The notes under the pieces: model-generated | The model's input: the letters and a program-made list of their open reading frames with translations, nothing else | Database searches by the model: none | What the model was told of the DNA's origin: nothing | Source of the DNA: Mimachlamys varia | Taxonomy: Eukaryota; Mollusca; Bivalvia; Pectinida; Pectinidae | DNA: 64,000 nucleotides | Assembly (NCBI GenBank): GCA_947623455.1 | Contig: OX392543.1 | Span: 21,946,757-22,010,756, forward strand | Reading direction: 5' to 3' | Shown: positions 58,341 to 64,000 of the stretch, in pieces | How positions within the stretch are numbered: the first letter of the stretch is position 1 | How the letters are laid out: each line of letters starts with the position of its first letter | Made by a program: the position numbers and the translations under genes

Positions 58341-58530
58341 ATCGTTTCGGACATATGAAACCTGCAAGCTTGCAGACCCAGGGTTTTCAAATTTAAGAGT
58401 CCTTGGACACATTGTATAGAGTAAAACTCTATATCAATTATGGGAGTCCTTTGGCAATATTAGGAGTCAAAATGCAGGTTTTTGCGAGTCAGGGAACACC
58501 TTGCAGACCCTATAATCACAGTGGACTCAC

Positions 58531-58631
58531 CAGTTCCACCTGTAAGATCTGTGTAATCCTCTCGTCGACGTACCCAGACTGCCAAACCTCCACCGCCTTA
58601 CATGGGTTGGTACGACAATTAAACACAATCA
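58531..58631 (-). CDS. Gene 1 exon: propeller blade with NCRTNPC motif
   Basis: Two bases plus 33 codons. With the previous exon it reads VIVFNCRTNPCKAVEVW. The strand VIVFN, a cysteine-bracketed NP turn and VEVW look like a WD blade characteristic of a particular protein family. I associate this style with WDR87/WDR97-like proteins, from memory and unverified. Acceptor ATATTTTCAG, donor CTG|GTGAGTC. Confidence 0.82.
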
Positions 58632-59374
58632 CTGAAAATATAGCATTGCAATATTAGTGACTTCATATCAGGTTATTTTTTCCCTATAAAGCACATACTG
58701 TCTTGATCATAAATAACATGGATTGACACTATACCTATTAGCTGTTTGGTTCTAAACTAAATGCATCTTGAAATTGATTCTTTAAGCAATTGCTTTCGCT
58801 TCTTAATAATGGAGAATGGTGTCTAAATATGCAATTATTTTGCAGTATTTCAAATGTGCTGCAGGGAAATGCAACATTAAAGATTTGTGCTGAAACATAT
58901 TATAGCTAGGAATCCTTGATCACGATCAGTAAAGTTTATCATGTAAGTATCTGAATAAATTGTGTTTTTATAAAAACAAGTTATGCTGTGTACATAGGTT
59001 GTCACTATTTATCAGAAAATTCAGGAAGACATGTGCCATTAAGCGATATGCATCACTCTAAGGTCCCTTTTGTAAGAAAAATCACAAAATAGCATCTTTT
59101 TACAACAAGTTGTAAATGTTATTAGATTTTTGCATCTTTCAGCTTTTTATTTAAGGTGTAAACTATACAGAAGACTTGAAAATGATCAACTGGAATCCTA
59201 GATAAAGTATGTTAACAAAACACAGTACAAAATGAAAAACACTCTGAGATCAATTTTTCTTTTTAAATGCCTCCCTGACTCCGCTTGGAGATGAGCTGTG
59301 ACCTCTTGACCTTCCGAATGAGCTACAGAGATATTCCCCAAACGAAAAGCAGACATTGATTTTATCCATCTTAC

Positions 59375-59441
59375 CTTCTCCATTTTCTAAAACAGTATGC
59401 AGTTTATCTTTTTCCCTGTTATATGCAAAACTTGTCAGAAT
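59375..59441 (-). CDS. Gene 1 exon: propeller blade
   Basis: 22 codons plus one base. The peptide starts ILTSFAYNREKDKL and ends in a split Val codon completed by the next exon. Acceptor TCTCTTCAG, donor AAG|GTAAGAT. Confidence 0.8.
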
Positions 59442-59662
59442 CTGAAGAGAAAAGTCAAACAGAAATTAATGAATTGATATATACAATTTTTTTAGAATTG
59501 AAAAGTCATGGATGAAAAATACCATATATATATATATATCTTACAGCGATGTCATGAAAGGAACTTTTCATATATATGAATATATTAAAAGACTACTAGA
59601 AGGTCAAGGTCACAAACCTTGAAGGATTGCACTTGGTATAAATTAAGGTCAAGGTCACATAC

Positions 59663-59737
59663 CTGGAAGGATGGCATGGGATAGATTAAGGTCAAGGCCA
59701 TTCCAGTGAGCGGTGAGAAAAGGCGTACTGAACCATC
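59663..59737 (-). CDS. Gene 1 exon: WD40 strand
   Basis: 25 codons, phase 0 at both ends. Acceptor TTTATTTGACAG, donor CAG|GTATGTG. DGSVRLFSPLTG is the classic end of a WD40 blade (DG-x-V-x-L/I-F/W). It completes the repeat begun in the preceding exon. Confidence 0.85.
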
Positions 59738-60375
59738 CTGTCAAATAAAGCAAATGTCAGGGGTCAAAGTTGAACAGTGTGCCAATTAAAAGCAGTTCAT
59801 ACTTAAATTAAAGAGAAATTGTTTAATTCATCAATTATGACTTTTTATATAATCAAAAACATACAAAATGCTGTGTTTTCATCAACAATATAGTTAAAAT
59901 GTGCTCACAAAAAAGAAATTATCCAGTTTTTCTTAGATTTTTCTGGACAAAAGTTAGGCATGCTTATATAAATCTTAAAGTTAAGTTTAAAGATTTAAAT
60001 TTGGATTAATTATGACTATCAACAACCTGCAATATTGTAAAATTATTTAAGGAAATTATCAATCAGCACTTTGAAATTACTCAAGGCAATGTAAAACAAA
60101 ATTTACCTGGTAATGAAAAAATTAAGTTTCATATTAGAGCACAGGGGCTTGAAATTCCGTCAAAAAATGAAAAGATCAAACAAATTAATTATTATAATCC
60201 CTATAATATACAAAATGTTTAGGCATATTATATGGATTATGTATTATATGACTATTATTATATCAATTTTGGACATAATTTAAAGCCGATACAAATCACA
60301 TACCAATGGAGACAAAAATGGTTCAGGTCCCATTGTAAAAACTTTGCACTAAACCAATAAATATTTGCCAAGTAC

Positions 60376-60480
60376 CTCAGTGGAGGCTATTATCCGATTA
60401 GCCAATCCGTTACGACGTTTCCCTGGACACAGACATAGGTGTCTCACTGTGGACTCCACCGGAGCAAACAGGTTATAAAA
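60376..60480 (-). CDS. Gene 1 exon: propeller blade
   Basis: 35 codons, phase 0 at both ends, with acceptor GGTTTCAG and donor GAG|GTACTT. The peptide has NLFAPVESTVRHLCL and NRIIASTE. The next exon opens with DGSVRLF, so the junction ASTE-DGSVRLF makes a standard WD40 turn (acid-turn-strand). That is strong support for the splice. Confidence 0.85.
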
Positions 60481-61337
60481 CTGAAACCAGAAATCAATAT
60501 TTAGAGGTTACACAATGAGTGGTTGTTGGATGTAGAATTTATTTCACTCGAGTTGATTATTTTTTTAAAGTTACAAAAGACACAAGTTTTAGCGTTTAGA
60601 GTTTATTCCACATTCCAAATGTTATTCAACAGTTGTAATGATTATTTGATACCCTGAGAGTTGAATAACACCCATTTATATGTTATACACATGTAACAAA
60701 TTATGTTTGTAACGAACTAATTTCCTTGGTCCCCAGATTCTTTATAAACAGGTTTTAAATTCCTGTATTTAGGAAATGAAAAAAATCTAATAACATTAAG
60801 CTGTGTAAAACTATTAATAAAGTTCTATAAATGACTGATAAAAAAGACACTTCCTGGAAGTCCAAATTGCGTTGTTACACTATATATAACCTGACCGATT
60901 TCGTTACTTGATAATAACTCGTCAGAGGTGAGGAAAAGAGTGCCCGTGGTCTTATATAGAGGTATAAATAAAGATTTGTATAAGATTTATTCCATTAAGT
61001 ACGGTAACACATCTTGGACATTATAATTGGTTAGATTCAACTGTTATGATTTACCTTCAACCCAACAAAGACATTTCTATTTCACTTCTCCAGAGAAAGT
61101 TGTTTTGGTTCATTTATGACGATGATGACATCTAAACTGTTTTGCCCAGTACTATAGTGAAACAAACTTTACTTTTTGGCAAGAAAAGTCACATTGAAGT
61201 TCTTGGATAAAATCATTAATAAGTTTATTAATATTTTGGGAACTTCCATCAAGCTGAGTTTGGAAGGAATCATTGTGATTTTCCACAATTCCAGCACTGG
61301 TAAATAGAAGGGAGACAACTCCTGGAGGTGAACATAC

Positions 61338-61445
61338 CTGATTAAGACCAAACACTTTGATTTCCTTCTCAGTCTGACAGAAGAATTGTTCGTCTGACAG
61401 CAGCTTCAGGTGATAAATTTCCTCTGCCAAGTCAAATCGCATCAA
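61338..61445 (-). CDS. Gene 1 exon: propeller blade
   Basis: 36 codons, phase 0 at both ends. Acceptor TTTAACAG, donor CAG|GTATGTT. The peptide includes LMRFDLAEEI and FFCQTEKEIKVFGL, two beta strands with a charged turn typical of a diverged WD40 blade. It joins in frame to exons 63082-63170 and 60376-60480. Confidence 0.8.
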
Positions 61446-63081
61446 CTGTTAAACATGAAGAAGGCGTAGATATTATTCATAAGTGAAAATAAATTGCAGT
61501 GTTCCAGTTAATTTTTTGACCAGTGCGTACTGGTACACAGTGTTTTAAGATGAGTGCTAAATAGGTGTACTAGATCCATATTTTCAATACAATCAATTTA
61601 AATATGGTGTAACATGCAATGCATTTTAGCACACCACTCACACCTCTCAGTAGACACCCCCTACCATTGAAATTCAGGGAGAAAATTGGGAGTTGTCATA
61701 CTAGGGCCTATCAAATATTTTCCATGAAAAATTTATTAACAACTTGTTATGGGTCTAATTGTTGCAGTTTACTTTTAATCACATGTAGTATTTTAACTAG
61801 TATTGGTAAATAGCCAAATTGTTGTGCTTAACTGGTACACAACTACACATACTTTTTTTCTGATGCGTATTTCAGGAAAATTAATGCATAAAATACGCAT
61901 GTATGCAGCTTAATATCTGGAACACCGAATTGACCCAAAAAATTATCTTCTTCATTCAATAGAACACATAAGAAATGTTTATCCAATTATTGATATATAA
62001 CGTGTTCATGAAAGGTAACATGGCTAAGCAAACAAACTGAAGTCTATGATTGTTTCATGATCCTGGGGCCTCCCTCAACTCATTTACCCCTGAAACACAT
62101 TTTGAACCCTTCCAATTTAAAGGATGGAATAGTCCATTACAATATTTCAGGGGTGATTGAGTTAACACTCTTGGAATAATCTTTGACTTTAGTTTATGTT
62201 TATCCAGTCACATTTGACATAATGTCACTTTTCATGATGTTATCTGTAATTGAGGTCAAGTTCGAACTGAAGACAATTTTATTATAGTGTCTCATTATCT
62301 TAGAGCCAGAAAATAATCACACTCAGAAATGAAACCTGTGCATGCAAAAGATAGAATTTATGTGAATTTATGTTGTATATTAATTAATTCCTTCCATCTT
62401 GTTCCTCATAATCAGTGAACAAATCAGCTTCTCATATTATGTGTCGATTTCTGAGATTGAGAATACAATTCTTCAAAATTTAATGTTAAAAGTTGAATAT
62501 ACCGGGTACATGTATGTATATAATTAGTTTGTCTATATAGAAGAATTTAATCTCTGAATAGTATATTATTTCCTTCTAAAACATCAAGGAACCTGGACAT
62601 AATTTCTAGATATGATAGCAGGGAATATAGTCTATGATAAACAACTCATTATGATTTTAAAACAATACAAAAAAGGTGTATCTTCTGGGCCTGTAAAGGA
62701 TACCTGCTTTTACAGTTTTTGATATCAGCTTCTCAAAATACGACATATCACATTGTTGTGTCTGCCAGATTTCTTACCTTCAAAACAAAATGAACAAAAC
62801 AGCCAAAGTCTTGTTTTCATAATACTGTAAAAACCAATATTTTCACACGTGGAATTTTTCGCTTCGTCAGCCTCCAAACTGTTCGCGATGTGGAAATTTT
62901 CGCGCTGTAGTCATGCTATTTTGCACTGTGCACATATAATACTATCATGATACTATTTCACTATTTAGAGTTTAAGTATAGTTGAATATGTCCGCGTGTG
63001 GATATATTTGGGGAGATTAAATGACAGCGAAATAAGCAAAAGTTTCCACACCAAGAAAAATTCCACTTTCACAGTACTCAC
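61446..63081. other. Intron; one mini-MITE, otherwise nothing recognised
   Basis: AT-rich intron between the first two complete visible exons. A family P mini-MITE lies at 62077-62165. I saw no further exon or array. Confidence 0.5.
62077..62165 (+). mobile_element. Palindromic mini-MITE (family P)
   Basis: CAACTCATTTACCCCTGAAA to TTTCAGGGGTGATTGAGTTA around CCCTTCCAATTTAAAGGATG. Both arms are well kept. Confidence 0.8.
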
Positions 63082-63170
63082 TTTAGAAAAGTTGTCCATC
63101 CGCCAAATCTGAACACTGCCATCTAAAGAACAGGAGAACAACAGAGGATCCCTCTTATGGACGGCTAGAC
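63082..63170 (-). CDS. Gene 1 exon: WD40 repeat
   Basis: This exon encodes 29 codons plus two bases of a split Gly codon. It contains a clear WD40 signature: LLFSCSLDGSVQIW, the serine/aspartate turn followed by the strand ending in W. The acceptor is TTTCTTTGTAG and the donor AAA|GTGAGT. It is the first fully visible exon of a large WD-repeat protein; the N-terminal part lies off the right edge. WD40 repeats form beta-propellers used as protein-binding platforms. The exact partner is unknown. Confidence 0.85.
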
Positions 63171-63324
63171 CTACAAAGAAATTAGTTAAATCAATCTTTA
63201 TCATCAATAATCATTACAAAAATCAAATTAGAATAGCAACTTCAAATCCAGTTAAAAAGGAAAGTGCACCAAAAAATTAAGCACAAGAGTATATAAACTG
63301 GAAAAGACAGGCTAGTCATGCACA

Positions 63325-63410
63325 GGTTTGTCACAGGTTTATCACAGGTTAGTCACATGTTAGTCACAGGTTAGTCACAGGTTAGTCACAGGTTAGTCAC
63401 AGTCAGAGGT
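63325..63410. repeat. 11-bp tandem repeat
   Basis: About eight units of TCACAGGTTAG in the first visible intron. Confidence 0.9.
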
Positions 63411-63997
63411 AGTATTTAACTTTTTAGCAACTCGCATTGTGTGGTGAGTGGGTTAAATTTTAACCTGCAAAATCAAAAACTAGCTTGCAATTTTAAATTG
63501 GATAGTAAACTAAAGCACTACAATGCATTCTGCAAAGTTAAGTTCACAATTTTAAGAAAATTGACTTAACTTTAATTTGTTAAGGTGCAAAATATAACAG
63601 TTCAATTGAGATCAAATAACCTTTCATGATATTCTATTTGTGTGTGTCATTCGTGGTTTCGTTTCACGATTTGTTTTATACAGTTGGCGACATTTTTTAC
63701 ATGTGTACAGATTGGAATAATGTTAAAATAGGCATTATACCCTCTCAACAAAAAATGCAAATACAATGACTTTCTACTCGCAATTTCAAACCCCGAGTTA
63801 TGAGTTATGCTTGACTTAAACAAGAACAAATTCTGGTGATCCTCAATGAAGTTTGATCTTGCTTGGCTTAAAACGACCTTGGTTTAGCCTTGACATGCAA
63901 CTTTTGTTTTAACGTTGATATGACCTTCAATCACTAATGACGCCTAACATGAAATTGTTTGACTTTTACTTGTAAATTCACCTTGACCTTGACCTAC

Positions 63998-64000
63998 CTG
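63998..64000 (-). CDS. Gene 1, possible 3' tip of an upstream exon
   Basis: The last three bases read CAG on the minus strand and are followed by GTAGGTCAAGG, a good splice donor. If the exon ends in phase 1, its final G joins the GT that opens the next exon to make glycine, which suits the start of a WD40 strand. Only three bases are visible, so this is a weak call. Confidence 0.3.

Overview
The window looks like nuclear DNA of an animal, most likely a bivalve or related mollusc. It is AT-rich, has no bacterial-style genes, carries short exons in long introns, and is crowded with tRNA-derived SINEs, palindromic MITE-like elements and tandem arrays of a kind common in bivalve genomes. The species call is inference; no diagnostic marker was seen. 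All convincing coding sequence is on the minus strand, so genes read from high to low coordinates.

Gene 1 covers most of the window. From the right edge down to 14003 I can place 28 exons whose splice phases all agree. They give about 1,240 in-frame codons; the N-terminus lies beyond the right edge. The protein starts (as visible) with WD40 beta-propeller repeats (63170 to 49418). It continues through a linker and a charged, low-complexity region (42125 to 26570), a serine/basic segment (22866 to 22085) and a HEAT-like helical region (20982 to 17350), and ends in an acidic tail with stop and polyadenylation signal (14454 to 13885). The layout recalls the large WDR87/WDR97-type WD proteins, but I could not confirm that, so no symbol is given. 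A phase-compatible ATG exon at 36219-36270 may start a shorter isoform lacking the propeller.

Gene 2 (or a 3' extension of gene 1) lies at the left: an ATG exon at 7404-7609, then 6747-6809 and 2589-2671, running off the left edge. Exon 12063-12129 fits in phase both after gene 1 exon 15620-15749 and before 6747-6809. The two loci may therefore be joined by alternative splicing.

The rest is intron and repeat. Large arrays include a 30-bp satellite (24.2-26.4 kb), a 32-bp satellite (51.4-53.6 kb), a 26-bp array (20.1-20.7 kb), a 28-bp array (55.7-56.3 kb) and a 57-bp array (2.9-3.9 kb). Several arrays or partial duplications start exactly at an exon edge and carry copies of the adjoining splice site. 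This is the most unusual pattern in the window. Nested insertions (MITE in SINE, MITE in a tRNA-like sequence, an element inside a satellite) give relative ages. No functional tRNA, rRNA, CRISPR or virus was found.
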